Of a stretch of DNA of 64,000 bases, positions 40,243-51,034 are shown piece after piece. The notes beneath the pieces were generated by a model, which made no database searches, was not told where the DNA came from, and worked only from the letters and a program-made list of their open reading frames with translations. Positions within the stretch are counted from its first letter, which is position 1, and each line of letters opens with the position of its first letter. A program made the position numbers and the translations under genes. Location of the stretch: the NCBI GenBank assembly GCA_019203745.1, contig CP078104.1, forward strand, positions 186,001 through 250,000. Direction: 5' to 3'. The DNA comes from Chryseobacterium sp. E1. GTDB lineage: Bacteria; Bacteroidota; Bacteroidia; Flavobacteriales; Weeksellaceae.

Positions 40243-41058
40243 TTACTGATAATTGATTTTCGTATCCAGATTGACAGGATTATTATATTTTTGATATTTT
40301 CCCTCATTCTGTCATTGATTTCTCTTCTGTTGGCCGCATTCACTTTAGTTCCGTCATTCAGGAAAAACTGATCGCCTTCCTGTCCGTTTCTGATAAAATT
40401 GACAGGAGAATCATAATACGCAAGCTTTGTACTCTTATATTTCTCCAATGTAACAGGAACACTCATTTCCTTAGACATCTTAATGAACATATTGTTTACC
40501 GGCTGATCCAGCTTAACGGATTTTACGAGTTCAAATTTATAATTACTTTTATCATCATACAGCTCTACAATCAGACCCGGAAGTCCATGAAACTTATAAG
40601 GTCCGTCCTGAAAAGAAATTTCTTTGGAAAACCATGCAGTCCAGTTTCTGCCGCCGTAATGGGTGGTTGCTTTTTGCAGAGTAAGATCTTTTACTTTTTT
40701 ACTTTCATTGGTCAGTTGCCAGTTTTGAGTGTCTTTTGACTGAAGTTTAAGCACCGTATTTTCCAGCAGATCATATTCATCATACAGCTCCTCGCCTTTT
40801 TGTGGGAAACAATAGTGGAAGTGTTGAGCTTCGAGCCTTTCGGGAAAGGAATATTATTAGTAATCAATGAATCGGCGACAAAAAAATCTCTATGATAATA
40901 TTCGCTTCTATCAGGATGGATATCAAGATGATAATTTTCTTTAGTTAAAACTTCTGAGGCTGCATCTTTTTATAAACAACATCGTAGATAAAACGGTGGG
41001 TTTGAGCCTGTGCCCAGAATCCGGCAGCAACCGCTGTAATAAGTACTGTTTTCTTCAT
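40243..41058 (-). CDS. GLPGLI family protein, frameshifted
   Basis: About 270 residues. Signal peptide (VLITAVAAGFWAQAQ), then the namesake motif GPYKFHGLPGLIVELYDDKS near 40590, with breaks near 40800 and 40275. The second correction gives the C-terminus NPVNLDTKINYQ. GLPGLI proteins are abundant exported proteins of Bacteroidota with no assigned function, often linked to metal uptake. Confidence 0.8.
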
Positions 41059-41292
41059 GGTATCAGATTTCTTAATTCATAAATTTGCTCTTTTTCAAAA
41101 GCCTGTTATGAGAAATGAGTATTAATTTTTTTCTGTAAAAATAGATTCAATTTCCCAATAACAGAAAGGCCTGACGTGATAAAGTTTTAATAAAATTTTG
41201 CTCCTGGTGTTAAAGATCAGCCATTAAAATTTAACAATTTATCTCCAAAACATTGTTTTAGTTAAAATATTATTAAATCCTCCCTATTTAAA

Positions 41293-41321
41293 ATAAAAAA
41301 CCGGCAGAACAAAACCTGCCG
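41293..41321 (-). terminator. terminator of the GEVED protein gene
   Basis: CGGCAG/CTGCCG stem with an 8-base loop; the plus-strand A-run before it gives a T-run on the minus strand. About 45 bases past the stop. Confidence 0.75.
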
Positions 41322-41364
41322 ATTAAAAAACAAAAATTGATATGGATATGATTAGATATGTGTT

Positions 41365-42673
41365 TTACTGTTTAATGATCTTTTCAGTGATCACCTTTTT
41401 ATCCTTTGTCAGGATCCTGATCATATAAGTTCCCGGAGTAAGGCTATCCGTATTAACTGTTAACGAACTGCCTTCAAGGACTTTCTGTCCCGATGTTCCG
41501 TAAATCTCATATTTTTCAAGCCCTTCCTTCATCTTAATCGTTACAGAACCTGTAGCAGGATTGGGGTATATCTTTGGCTTTACGGATGAATCTTTGGAAA
41601 CTTCAAGGGTAGAAAGAGTCTCCGGCATGATATTGATGGTGTAATCTTCTACCTGGCCGATAAACCAGCCTTTAGGACATGGAAGGTTTTCCAGTGTACC
41701 CATCCATGAATTTGATTCATATGCTTTCACCAGCCGGAAACGGGTTTCTCCCAACAAAGCATTTAAAGGAATAAGGATAGTCCCGGATACCGTTCCTGAT
41801 TGGGTATGAGGCACCGGATTGGAATTGTCCAGATATCCGATATTAAATACTTCATCAGTATCAAATACATTATTGTGGTTAAAATCAATATAAGCATAGG
41901 CAGATACGGTAGACTGTCCCTGGGTACCTCCGTTACTGTAATAGGATAAGCATTCCCACGGTTTCCATTGAATTTCACAGCTGTAAAATTCTCAAGGACA
42001 TCTGAATTGCCATCCAAAGCGCTGTTATTCGTAATTCCGGCAAATTCAACCCCGCTGATCTCACTCACTGTAAGGCTTGTCACCTTGTCTGTCCCACAGT
42101 AAGGTGCAGGAAAACCGGCTGTATTCCCTGCGATATTGACTGTATAATCTTCAGTCTGCCCGGCTCTAAGTCCGCTGTCACAGGCAGCATTGATAGAAAC
42201 AGCTGCATTGGGATCAGAATAGGCTGCAAGATTCGTGTTTTTAAGAACTCTCATTCTTGTGCTGCCATTGGCTGCATTCGCAGGAACTGTAATAGTATTG
42301 CTGACTGTAAAAGCATTAAAAGGAGTTGCGGCCCCAAGCCTTCCGATATAAAAACTTTCCCCAACATCATCAAAACTACCATTCTGATTAAAATCAATAT
42401 AAACCATTACATCACTTGGAAAAGTACTCGATGGGCCTTTTACAGAGATCGGATAAGAGTTTCCTGCCTGAAGATTAGTTGATAATGAAGTGAAATCTTC
42501 ATAAACAGGAGCAGATCCTGTCTGATCCGGCGATGTGTTATTAATGCCCCGAAAGTCACATTACGGATCATATTGCTGTCGGCTCCATACTGGAATGAAG
42601 GTTTACAATATTGCAATTGTGCGTTCATCACTGAACAGAGAACAACAGCAGAAAAGGTAGTTAGTTTTTTCAT
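41365..42673 (-). CDS. GEVED-domain T9SS secreted protein, frameshifted
   Basis: About 435 residues in three fragments (breaks near 42540, 42420 and 41800-41940). Signal peptide (LTTFSAVVLCSVMNAQ), two GEVED beta domains each with an acidic calcium-like loop (DFNQNGSFDDVGE near 42370 and the IDFNHNNVFDTDE-type loop near 41860) and AGQTEDYTVNI / GQVEDYTINI strands, then a C-terminal sorting domain (PKIYPNPATGSVTIKMKEG to KVITEKIIKQ). Exported by type IX secretion; probably surface adhesion or carbohydrate-associated. Confidence 0.8.
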
Positions 42674-42695
42674 ATATTCTTTAAATTTCCTGATA

Positions 42696-42703
42696 CAAAT
42701 TTA
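42696..42703 (-). promoter_or_regulatory. -7 promoter element of the GEVED gene
   Basis: TAAATTTG on the minus strand, 22 bases upstream of the start codon; no -33 box at the expected spacing. Confidence 0.45.
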
Positions 42704-43150
42704 TATTTATTTAGAATCAATAAAAATAAGAATGTAATGATTTTTGTCAGTTTATTAGAATTTAATGATCATTGAAATATAATCAGGCGATATAAACAAC
42801 ATTTTATGCAATAATTAAAATACTGCGATCAAATATTACATCAAAATAATTTAGCAACAATAGCAACTGTTGTCGCAAGGAAATACAGATGATCATTAAA
42901 AATCTGCGAAATCTGCATGATCGGCGAGAGATTAAAAATACTAACTATTTATACTGCCTGCATTCGTTTCGCTGGAATTATAAATCTTTCTTTCATATGA
43001 TCATATTTTAAAATATACTAATCAGTATTTTTAAGGTTGAAAAATTTTCCCTTTCACAAAAGGATTATTACAAAACAAGAAAAATACCGATCGGTATAAA
43101 TAAAACTAAAAATTAACAATATCTTCAAAAGTGGATCAAATAACATAGAT
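42704..43150. other. intergenic region with palindromes and possible repeat element
   Basis: No gene seen in 447 bases. Three dyads: ATATGATCATAT at 42995-43006, ATACTAATCAGTAT at 43015-43028 (two mismatches) and a perfect ATACCGATCGGTAT at 43084-43097, a sequence form typical of TetR operators. At 42896-42925 the AATCTGCGAAATCTGCATG stretch resembles short dispersed intergenic repeats of Flavobacteriia. Confidence 0.5.
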
Positions 43151-43651
43151 TTATTGCCTGCTAAGCTGATCAAGCTTTTTCAACAAAGTGGGCATCCTGT
43201 AGCCTCCATGCATTTGCTCTACTTTGGTTTTGATCTCATCAACATCTATTCCTTTTGCTGTTAAAAAAAGTGGTGCTTTGCTTTCTCCCCGCAATACACT
43301 TCTTCTTTGTGTATCTGGAGTGGTAAATTCATTTTTGGCAATTCCAACAACGGGATATTTTTCATCCAGGGCTTTATAAAGGTGACCTCCTAAGCCTGGT
43401 TTTCCTTCATTATTCAGGGTTACATATCCATCCACAATGATAATATCACCGGGTTTTAATGTAATTTTCTGTAATAAGCTCAGGATACAGGGCAGTTCTC
43501 TCCTGTAAAATGCTCCGCTTTCATATTCTGAATTTATTTTGGTCTGTTCTATAAAGGTTTCTACCTCTTTTTCCGACTTCCAGTTTTCGAATGCAATACA
43601 GACAGTATTGGCAAAATCTTCATAATAGTAGGTATCAAATGCGTAAATCAT
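43151..43651 (-). CDS. nfi: endonuclease V-like protein
   Basis: 166 residues, intact; shorter than E. coli Nfi (~220) but in the compact Bacteroidota form. Core motifs: DTYYYEDFANTVCIAFENW at the start (first acidic ligand region), ILVDGYVTL-type IIIVDGYVTLNNEGKPGLGG near residue 75, and VVGIAKNEF with RGESKAPLFLTAKGID. Cleaves near deaminated bases such as hypoxanthine in DNA or RNA. Starts 13 bases after the VOC protein gene, so the two may be co-transcribed. Confidence 0.8.
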   Translation of the reverse strand: MIYAFDTYYYEDFANTVCIAFENWKSEKEVETFIEQTKINSEYESGAFYRRELPCILSLLQKITLKPGDIIIVDGYVTLNNEGKPGLGGHLYKALDEKYPVVGIAKNEFTTPDTQRRSVLRGESKAPLFLTAKGIDVDEIKTKVEQMHGGYRMPTLLKKLDQLSRQ

Positions 43652-43663
43652 ATTCTTTTTCGC

Positions 43664-44027
43664 TTAAAAAAACTCTCCAAAATGCCATAAGATCCCGGAC
43701 GGGTCATGTACAAAGCATTCTTTTCCCCCATTCCATTGTTCTTATGGGAGTAAGTCTTACATTTTCATATTTTTCAGTAAGCTGCAAAGATGAAATTTCT
43801 TTCCAGAATTCGTCCGTATCAGCAACTTCCATAAAGATCATTGTATTATCTATCCAATCTTTTGCATAATAATCCTGAAGATAAAACCCGGTTTCTTCCC
43901 GCTTAAATAATGACAGTTTAGGCTCAAGAACTACTTCTTCAAATCCAAGATCTCTGTAAAAACTCCGGCTGGTTTCAAAATTCTGTGCTCCGATGAAAGG
44001 TCTTATTGATTTTACATGCTGTTTCAT
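43664..44027 (-). CDS. VOC superfamily (glyoxalase/bleomycin resistance-like) protein, frameshifted
   Basis: About 121 residues. Paired beta-alpha-beta-beta-beta modules: FIGAQNFETSRSFYRDLGFE near the N-terminus and, after correcting an A-run one base too long near 43725, ECFVHDPSGILWHFGEF at the end. Metal ligands would be the late His and Glu. Function could be lyase, isomerase or drug-binding; not decidable here. Confidence 0.75.
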
Positions 44028-44049
44028 AATATTCTGTTTTTTCCATTTG

Positions 44050-44217
44050 TTATAGATTATTTCTGACTTTATCAGCCATATTCAGGTAAGAAGTTCCGAA
44101 TTGAGTATGATTTCCGTACAATACGGTTTTAAAATTGCCACGAATGCACTCATCAATATTTGTGTACTCGTGGCAAATAATCAATTCTTTGGCTTTACTG
44201 CAGCTTACAACAGTAGA
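44050..44217 (-). other. open frame with protein-like sequence, no start codon
   Basis: A 55-codon continuous frame ending in GNHTQFGTSYLNMADKVRNN just before the VOC gene. The only ATG is near its end. It may be the tail of a gene merged by an indel, or a short gene with an unusual start. Confidence 0.2.
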
Positions 44218-45288
44218 TCAGTGACTTTAAATGACAAACTGATACTGTAATTATTTTTATCAACTACAATTCTCTCTGCTCTGTTGGCGATATCCCATGC
44301 AGTGGTGAAAATAAGTTGTGTTCTTTTCTCCAATAGCTTATAATCAATTTTTTCAGGATCATCTGTAGGCTTGTGATAATCTTCATGAATTCCGTCAAAG
44401 AAAAATGCAACCGGAATATTATGTTTGGCAAAATTATAATGGTCTGAACGGTAATACAATTGTTCAGGATCATTCAGATCATCGTATTTATAATTAAGCT
44501 CCAGGTTATTGGTTCTCTTATTAGCTGCTTCATTGATTACCTTAAGCTCAGAGCTCAGCATCTCGGATCCAATCACGTAAACGTATTGTTTTCCTCTGTT
44601 TGCCGGATCATCACGCCCGATCATATCGATATTAAGATCTACCACTGTATTCGCTAATGGAAAAACAGGATTTTCGGAATAGTATTCTGAGCCAAACAGA
44701 CCGTGCTCTTCTCCGGTAACGTGTAAAAAGAGAACAGATCTTTTAGGGCCTTTACCTGCTTTCTTAGCCTGCTGGAATGCTTTAGCTATTTCCATTACCG
44801 CAACTGTTCCGCTACCGTCATCATCAGCTCCGTTATATACCACACCACCTTTGGTTCCCACGTGATCATAATGGGCTGATACTACAACAATCTCTTCCGG
44901 TTTTTCGCTTCCTTCAATGAAGGCCAGAATATTTTCCGAATCGGGAAGATTACCTCCGCCTCTTTTTTCATGAATTCCGATGGCACTTTCTGGTAAAATG
45001 AATTTAATGCTTTTGGGCCTGAAATTCCCAGGCTTTTATAATAATTAACAATATACTCACCCGCTTTTTCTGGCCTTTACTTCCGGTATCCCTTCCTTCC
45101 ATTTCATCAGAAGCAATGACATACAGATTCTTCTTCAAATCCTCCGCATTAATCATTTTATAAGCATTGGAAAAGGCTTTGTCATGTTTTGCAGAGACAG
45201 AAGGTGAAGATGTTCCATCAGACATTTTTGCCGTTCCACAGCTGGCTAATACAGCAATAGAAAACAGCGGAATAAGTAGTTTTTTCAT
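44205..45288 (-). CDS. M28 family zinc peptidase lipoprotein, frameshifted
   Basis: About 360 residues from ATG 45288. Lipobox LASC (Cys near residue 17) predicts a membrane-anchored exported enzyme. Two-zinc aminopeptidase ligands visible: H and D in VSAHYDHVG and YNGADDDGSG, catalytic E in TGEEHGLFG, D in LNIDMIGRDD, H in RSDHYNFAKH. Breaks near 45065 and around 44900-45000. The usual family end would be near 44260 (after RIVVDK); the longer tail could come from an indel. Confidence 0.85.
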
Positions 45289-45426
45289 AAAGAATAAATT
45301 TCTTTTAAAAATAATAATTTTTATTGAATGTGAGCTATAAAGCTTAAAAAGCAATTAGTGACAATAAATCTTCAGTATTTTTAGCATATTAATAAAAATA
45401 AACCCATTACCCTATTAATTTTTTAT

Positions 45427-45434
45427 TACATTTG
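45427..45434 (+). promoter_or_regulatory. -7 promoter element of the aminotransferase gene
   Basis: TACATTTG matches TAnnTTTG, 15 bases before ATG 45450. Confidence 0.5.
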
Positions 45435-45449
45435 AAAAAAACAAAATAG

Positions 45450-46587
45450 ATGGAAGAAATTCATAGGTTTACCCACTATTCCTTTTTACAGAGATGTCCG
45501 GGCTGGCATCAGAACATGGAAGTTTTGATCTTTCTTTAGGTCTGCCTGATTTTGATATTGACGAGCGGCTGAAATACTTTCTGAAAGAAGCTGCTGATCT
45601 TGATACCCACCATTACGAACCGCTGGCTGGTAATCCTCTGCTGCTTGAAAATATCATTACTTTTAATGCTCAACGTAAAAATAAAATACAGGTAAAAAAC
45701 AATGAAGTTACTGTCATCCCATGTGCAACCTTTGCTTTATATACTGCCCTTAAATCTGTTTTAAATCAGAATGATGAAGTAGTCATTATTCAACCATCAT
45801 ACTATACTTACGGACCTGCGGTGGTAATGAACGGAGGAATTCCGGTATACTACGATCTTGGTTATGATTTCAGCATCAACTGGGAAATATTTAAAACCTG
45901 TATCACAGAGAAAACAAAAGCCATTATCGTCAATTCACCCCAGAACCCAACCGGAAAAATATGGAAAAAGGAGGACTGGAACCAGCTATATGACTTGATC
46001 AGGGATCGTGAAATTTATTTGATTTCAGAAGAGATCTATGATACCTACTGTTATGATGAAGCAGAACATTACAGTTCTTTTATTCATCCCGGGCTCAAAA
46101 ACCGGACATTCTGTATTTTTTCTTTCGGGAAAATGTTTCATACTTCAGGCTGGAAAGTTAGTTATATGCTTGCTTCAGAAGAGCTGACTGCATTGTTCCG
46201 CTGCCACCAGCAATATATTTCCTATAGCGCCAATGCACCTGCACAATATGCACTGGCGAAATATCTGGAAGTATTTGATCCTGAAGCCAGTAAAGCTTTA
46301 ATGCAGAGGAAAAGAGACATTTTCAATGAGCTTATTAAGGAAACCCCTTTACAGATTGAGCAACAAGCTGAAGGAAGTGTTTTTCAGGTAGTTAATTTCA
46401 GAAATATCTCAAAAACAATGACTGATGTAGAGTTCTCAAAATGGCTTACTGTGGAGAAAAAGTGGCCTGCCTTCCTCTTTCGGCATTTTATCATTCAAAA
46501 CAAAATTCTGATTATATCAGGTTCAGTTTTGCAAAGAAGGATGAACTAATTATTCAGGCATTGGAACATTTGAGAAAGAATCTTTAA
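45450..46587 (+). CDS. PLP-dependent aminotransferase, methionine aminotransferase (YbdL/KAT)-like, frameshifted
   Basis: About 379 residues. Start at 45450 restores the family N-terminus FTEMSGLASEHGSFDLS after a T-run correction near 45485. Fold type I features: YEPLAGNPLLLENI, IVNSPQNPTGK (substrate loop), SFGKMFHTSGWKVSY with the PLP lysine near residue 230, and the C-terminal arginine in DYIRFSFAKKDEL after a break near 46470. Similar to enzymes that transaminate methionine, kynurenine or glutamine. Substrate inferred. Confidence 0.82.
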
Positions 46588-46750
46588 TTTAAATGGAAAC
46601 GCTTTAAATGGTAAAAAAGTTTTTTTGTTGGAAACGCAAAGCCGCAAAGAAACTTCAATAGCTTATGTTTTTAAGGCGCAATGATTTTATCTGCGATAAA
46701 ATTGTGGAATGCTTTAATATTTTTATAGGTTGAAAAATTACAATAAGTGA
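46588..46750. other. intergenic stretch with repeat-like sequence
   Basis: Contains GGAAACGCAAAGCCGCAAAG (46630-46650 region), a form I recognise as a common dispersed intergenic repeat in Flavobacteriia. No gene seen. Confidence 0.3.
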
Positions 46751-46751
46751 T

Positions 46752-46781
46752 AAAAAAGCACCGCAGATGCGATGCTTTTTT
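46752..46781. terminator. bidirectional terminator between aminotransferase and hppA genes
   Basis: AAAAAAGCA and TGCTTTTTT form a 9-bp stem with a 12-base GC-rich loop, giving a T-run in both directions between two convergent genes. Confidence 0.7.
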
Positions 46782-46801
46782 GATTGATATTTCAACTGAT
46801 C

Positions 46802-49533
46802 TTAAAGAGCGAGAACTCTTACGTCAATTCTTCTGTTTTTAGCCTTACACTCTTCTGTGTCATTAGCCTCACACACCGGATGCTGTGATCCGTAGCCTTC
46901 TGCTTCTACCCTGTCTGCAGAAACACCCAGCTCAAGCAGTTTCAGCTTTGCTGTCTGTGCTCTCAGATTGGATAGTTTCTGATTACTGTCTTCATTACCG
47001 CTGTTATCAGTATACCCTCCTAATTTTATTTTCAGGCCGGGATAAGCATTTAAAATTTCTGCAATATTGTTCAGCTGAAGTTCGTAACCTGGTTTCAAAT
47101 CACTGGACCCTGTTTCAAAATAAAGATTTTCTATAGTATACCATTTATTAGGATCTAAAACAGACTGATCTTTTTGTTTCACAGCGTTATAAAGCTGGTA
47201 AAGCTGACTTCCGTCTCCTATGGCAATAGTTTTCCCGCCATTCAGTTTTATCTGTTGAATATTTCCGGTTTCATATACAAAATCTCCGTTTTCATTAAGA
47301 TGTCCTTTAATTTCACCGGAAGACGGTGAAACAGTTTTCAGATCCGTAGTTGTCGTTGAAGTTCCGGTATTTGTAATTCCGGTCAGACTTTCTATTTTAG
47401 CCTTTCTGTTGGCTTCGATCTTATCTTTATGTATAACTGCTAAAGTAGGGGCAATCACCAGGGAAACAATTGACATCAGCTTGATCAGAATATTCATAGA
47501 CGGTCCTGAGGTATCTTTAAACGGGTCTCCTACGGTATCTCCGGTTACAGATGCTTTGTGCGGTTCAGAGCCTTTGTAGTAGGTCTGCCCGTTGATATCC
47601 ACACCTTTTTCAAAAGACTTTTTAGCATTATCCCATGCGCCACCTGCATTGTTCTGGAACATTCCCATCAAAACACCGCATACTGTAGCACCTGCCAGAA
47701 ATCCACCCAATACTTCAGGGCCAAAAAAAAGCCGATCAGCAATGGAGAAATAATAGCAATAGCTCCCGGAAGCATCATTTTTCGGATGGAAGCATCGGTA
47801 GAAATAGCTACACACTTCTCATATTCGGGTTGTGCCTTTCCTTCTAAAATGCCAGGAATTTCTCGGAACTGGCGTCTTACTTCTTCCACCATAGCCATAG
47901 CTGCCTGTCCTACCGCCGTGATCGCTAATGAGGAGAAGATAAAAGGAATCATCCCACCAACAAATAAACCTGCTAATACATCAGCCCTGTAAATATCAAT
48001 TCCGTCGATACCTGCAATTCCCACAAAAGCGGCAAATAATGCCAATGCAGTCAATGCTGCTGAAGCAATAGCAAATCCTTTTCCTGTAGCGGCAGTTGTA
48101 TTTCCTACGGCATCCAGAATGTCTGTTTTTTCACGCACTTCTTTCGGTAGCTCACTCATTTCAGCAATTCCTCCTGCGTTATCAGCAATTGGTCCGAAGG
48201 CATCAATCGCCAGCTGCATCGCTGTGGTAGCCATCATTCCTGCTGCTGCAATCGCAACACCGTAAAGCCCGGCACACAGATAAGACCCATAAATTCCACC
48301 TGCTAATACAATAATCGGAAGTAAAGTAGATTCCATCCCTACGGAAAGTCCGCCGATAATATTGGTTGCATGGCCTGTAGAAGACTGTCTCACAATACTG
48401 GAAACAGGTCTTTTTCCCATAGCTGTATAATATTCTGTAATAATACTCATTAAGGTTCCTACAACCAATCCTACCATAATAGCCCCGAATACCCCCATTT
48501 TAGTAAATTCGTGCCCCCTCAAAATCATTTTTTCAGGAAGAATATAGGTCACCAGGAAATAAGATGCAATAGCCGTAATAACAATACTTCCCCAGTTGCC
48601 CAGGTTTAATGCGTTTTGTACACTGGAAGTGGATGAACCTTCATTATCATTGATCTTTACAAATAAAGTTCCTATCATAGAAAAAATAATACCTGTTCCT
48701 GCGATCAGCATAGGTAAAAGAATCGGTGCAAAACCCCGAAACCATCATCAGAAATGGTTTCTCGTCCCAAAACCATGGTTGCGAGAACCGTTGCAACATA
48801 AGAACCGAAAAGGTCGGCTCCCATTCCGGCAACATCTCCTACGTTATCTCCTACGTTATCTGCAATAGTAGCAGGATTTCTTGGATCGTCCTCAGGAATC
48901 CCCGCTTCTACTTTCCCTACCAGGTCAGCACCTACGTCTGCTGCTTTCGTATAAATACCGCCTCCTACTCTTGCAAAAAGCGCTATAGATTCGGCACCCA
49001 GGAAAATCCTGTCAGGATTTCAATGGTCCTTTCCATTTCATGAGAATCTACCGTAGCATCCGGAGCAAAGATCTGCTTAATGATCAGGAATAACGCTCCC
49101 AATCCTAAAACAGTCAGCCCGGCAACACCCATCCCCATCACGGAACCTCCTGTGAATGATACTTTCAGCGCTTTGGAAAGTGAGGTTTTAGCGGCTTCAG
49201 CGGTTCTTACATTGGCTTTTGTGGCAATTTCATCCCTATAAAACCTGCAGTGGCAGAAAATACAGCTCCTACTGCAAAGGCTAGCCCTATGCTCCAATGT
49301 GAATTAGCATTACTGGAGCCCATTACAGCCAGTAAGATAGCAACTACAACCACAAAATAGGTTAAAATTTTATATTCGGCTTTTAGGAAAGCCATTGCAC
49401 CGTCAGCAATATGTCCACTGATCGTTTTCATTTTTTCATTTCCGGCATTCTGTTTACTTACCCAGTTGCTCTGAAGAAATGTGTAAAGCAAAGCTACGAC
49501 ACCAAAAATTGGCACTAACACAAATAGATCCAT
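46802..49533 (-). CDS. hppA: membrane pyrophosphatase fused to an OmpA-like domain, frameshifted
   Basis: About 910 residues. Residues 1-735 are a polytopic H+/Na+-pumping pyrophosphatase: [21 protein letters not shown] near 48900, [36 protein letters not shown] and [17 protein letters not shown] bind Mg-PPi. The [10 protein letters not shown] motif has Ala and Gly at the positions that are Lys and Thr in K+-independent enzymes, so it should be K+-dependent. After a linker comes an OmpA-like peptidoglycan-binding domain ([33 protein letters not shown]). Breaks near 49240, 48995, 48735 and 47730. Confidence 0.9.
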
Positions 49534-49815
49534 AGTTTAATATTTTTTTGGTAATAGAAAATTAAATATAATAAATAATTACCATCAAAGCACTAAAAAA
49601 ATCATGAGTTTAGTAGTAGCAATTAAATAAAGATAGTATATCAATGAATATTTTACTACGAATCAGAAAACTTCAGACTTAACGGAAAAGCTCTTAGAAT
49701 AAGGGTTGGAAGCATCTGAAATTTTAAACGACTAAAAGATATTAAGGGAAAGAGCCGTAAGTTAAGTCCTGATCAAGAAGTAGAAATTTTTACACTTATT
49801 TTAATAATTTCAATA
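49534..49815. other. intergenic region upstream of hppA
   Basis: AT-rich, about 280 bases. I find no gene; the hppA promoter must lie here (a TATATTTA box on the minus strand near 49570 is one mismatch from consensus). Confidence 0.4.
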
Positions 49816-49849
49816 AAAAAGGATAAACAGTTTCCCGTTTATCCTTTTT
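49816..49849 (-). terminator. terminator of the soluble pyrophosphatase gene
   Basis: A perfect 13-bp stem (AAAAAGGATAAAC with GTTTATCCTTTTT), 8-base loop and T-run on the minus strand, 22 bases past the ppa stop. It separates ppa from hppA. Confidence 0.85.
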
Positions 49850-49870
49850 GTATTTTATATCAGAAGAATA

Positions 49871-50481
49871 TTATCCTCCGAATTTTTCAGAGTAATCAAC
49901 CTGAGAAGCTTTGATTACTTTTCTTGCATGCTCAGCTCCGTATACTTCATGGATTCTGCATTTTGCAGGCTCATCCGGTAGGTTTTTATAAGTAAGGAAG
50001 TAGTGCATCAATCTTTTTACTTCTGCTTCAGGCAATTCAGAAATATCTCTGAAGTGTCCGAAAGCGTGGTCGTTGATCATTACTGCTACAATTTTATCAT
50101 CAGCCTCCCCTCCGTCGATCATTTTGAAACCTCCGATTGGAATAGCTTCCATCAATAAACCTCCTGCGTGAATATTGTGAGAACTTAAAACACAAATATC
50201 AAGCGGGTCATGATCTCCCATTGTCACATCATCAGCTCCTGCTTCTACAGCAAGTTTCATCACTTCGTTATGACAATACGTTCTTGGAACGAAACCATAT
50301 AAAGCCGGGATGATATTAGAGAATTTCTGTGGTCTGTCTACCTTTAAATATCCTGTTTCTTTATCTACTTCATATTTAATAGTATCTGAAGGAACAATTT
50401 CCACAAATACATTTACAACATTTGGAGCATCTTCCCTGCAGAAATCCCGTGCCATGGATGTGCTTTAAAATTTGGAATCAT
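49871..50481 (-). CDS. ppa: inorganic pyrophosphatase (family I), frameshifted
   Basis: About 203 residues from ATG 50481 (MIPNFKAHPWHGISAGEDAP after correcting a G-run one base short near 50433). Family I active-site residues: YGFVPRTYCH, GDHDPLDICVLS with the DxDPxD metal site near residue 90, and KMIDGGEADDKIVAV. Hydrolyses pyrophosphate in the cytoplasm. Lies 17 bases after an unknown membrane gene and upstream of hppA in the direction of transcription. Confidence 0.92.
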
Positions 50482-50497
50482 TATTTATCTGTTATTT

Positions 50498-51025
50498 TTA
50501 AGTTATTATTAAAATTTCTTTTCTTAAATCCTCTAGGGTTGCTGCAATAAAATCGTTGCCTTCCATATAATTCATAATGAAAATGGTCTTGAACTCTTCC
50601 AGCTCAGCATTTCCTTTCAGCCCGTCATATGTTTTATGAAGCAGGTCTATAATTGCATTTTTAGAGTCTACAATATTTTTCCATGAGTTTTTTGTGACAT
50701 AAAGCTGTTGTGAAGAATTATATTCAAACTCATCATTGATAGTCTTTTCTGTAAGGAAAATAAATTCATGAACTGCCAGCCCCTTGTCAAATTTCTGAAC
50801 AAGATTTGAAGGTTTTATCCTATCGAGAAACAAAGTCATTCTTTCATAAGAGTGTGCCTTATTCTCTGAATTTGACTTCATGCTAAGCAGTTTGATTTCC
50901 TGGTTTTTAAGCGTAATGTACGAGTGTACAAATTGTCTTAGCAAAACCAGAAAAGGAATTGCGATGATCAATGCAAATGCATATGGTAAATATCCTGAAA
51001 GACTCGTCATAATTTTAGACTGCAA
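50498..51025 (-). CDS. single-pass membrane protein of unknown function
   Basis: 175 residues, intact. N-terminal membrane segment (LPYAFALIIAIPFLVLLRQF), then a cytoplasmic helical domain (RMTLFLDRIKPSNLVQKFDKG to ATLEDLRKEILII). No family recognised; typical of conserved Flavobacteriia proteins. Immediately upstream of ppa, probably in one transcript. Confidence 0.6.
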   Translation of the reverse strand: MQSKIMTSLSGYLPYAFALIIAIPFLVLLRQFVHSYITLKNQEIKLLSMKSNSENKAHSYERMTLFLDRIKPSNLVQKFDKGLAVHEFIFLTEKTINDEFEYNSSQQLYVTKNSWKNIVDSKNAIIDLLHKTYDGLKGNAELEEFKTIFIMNYMEGNDFIAATLEDLRKEILIIT

Positions 51026-51034
51026 AATTACTAA

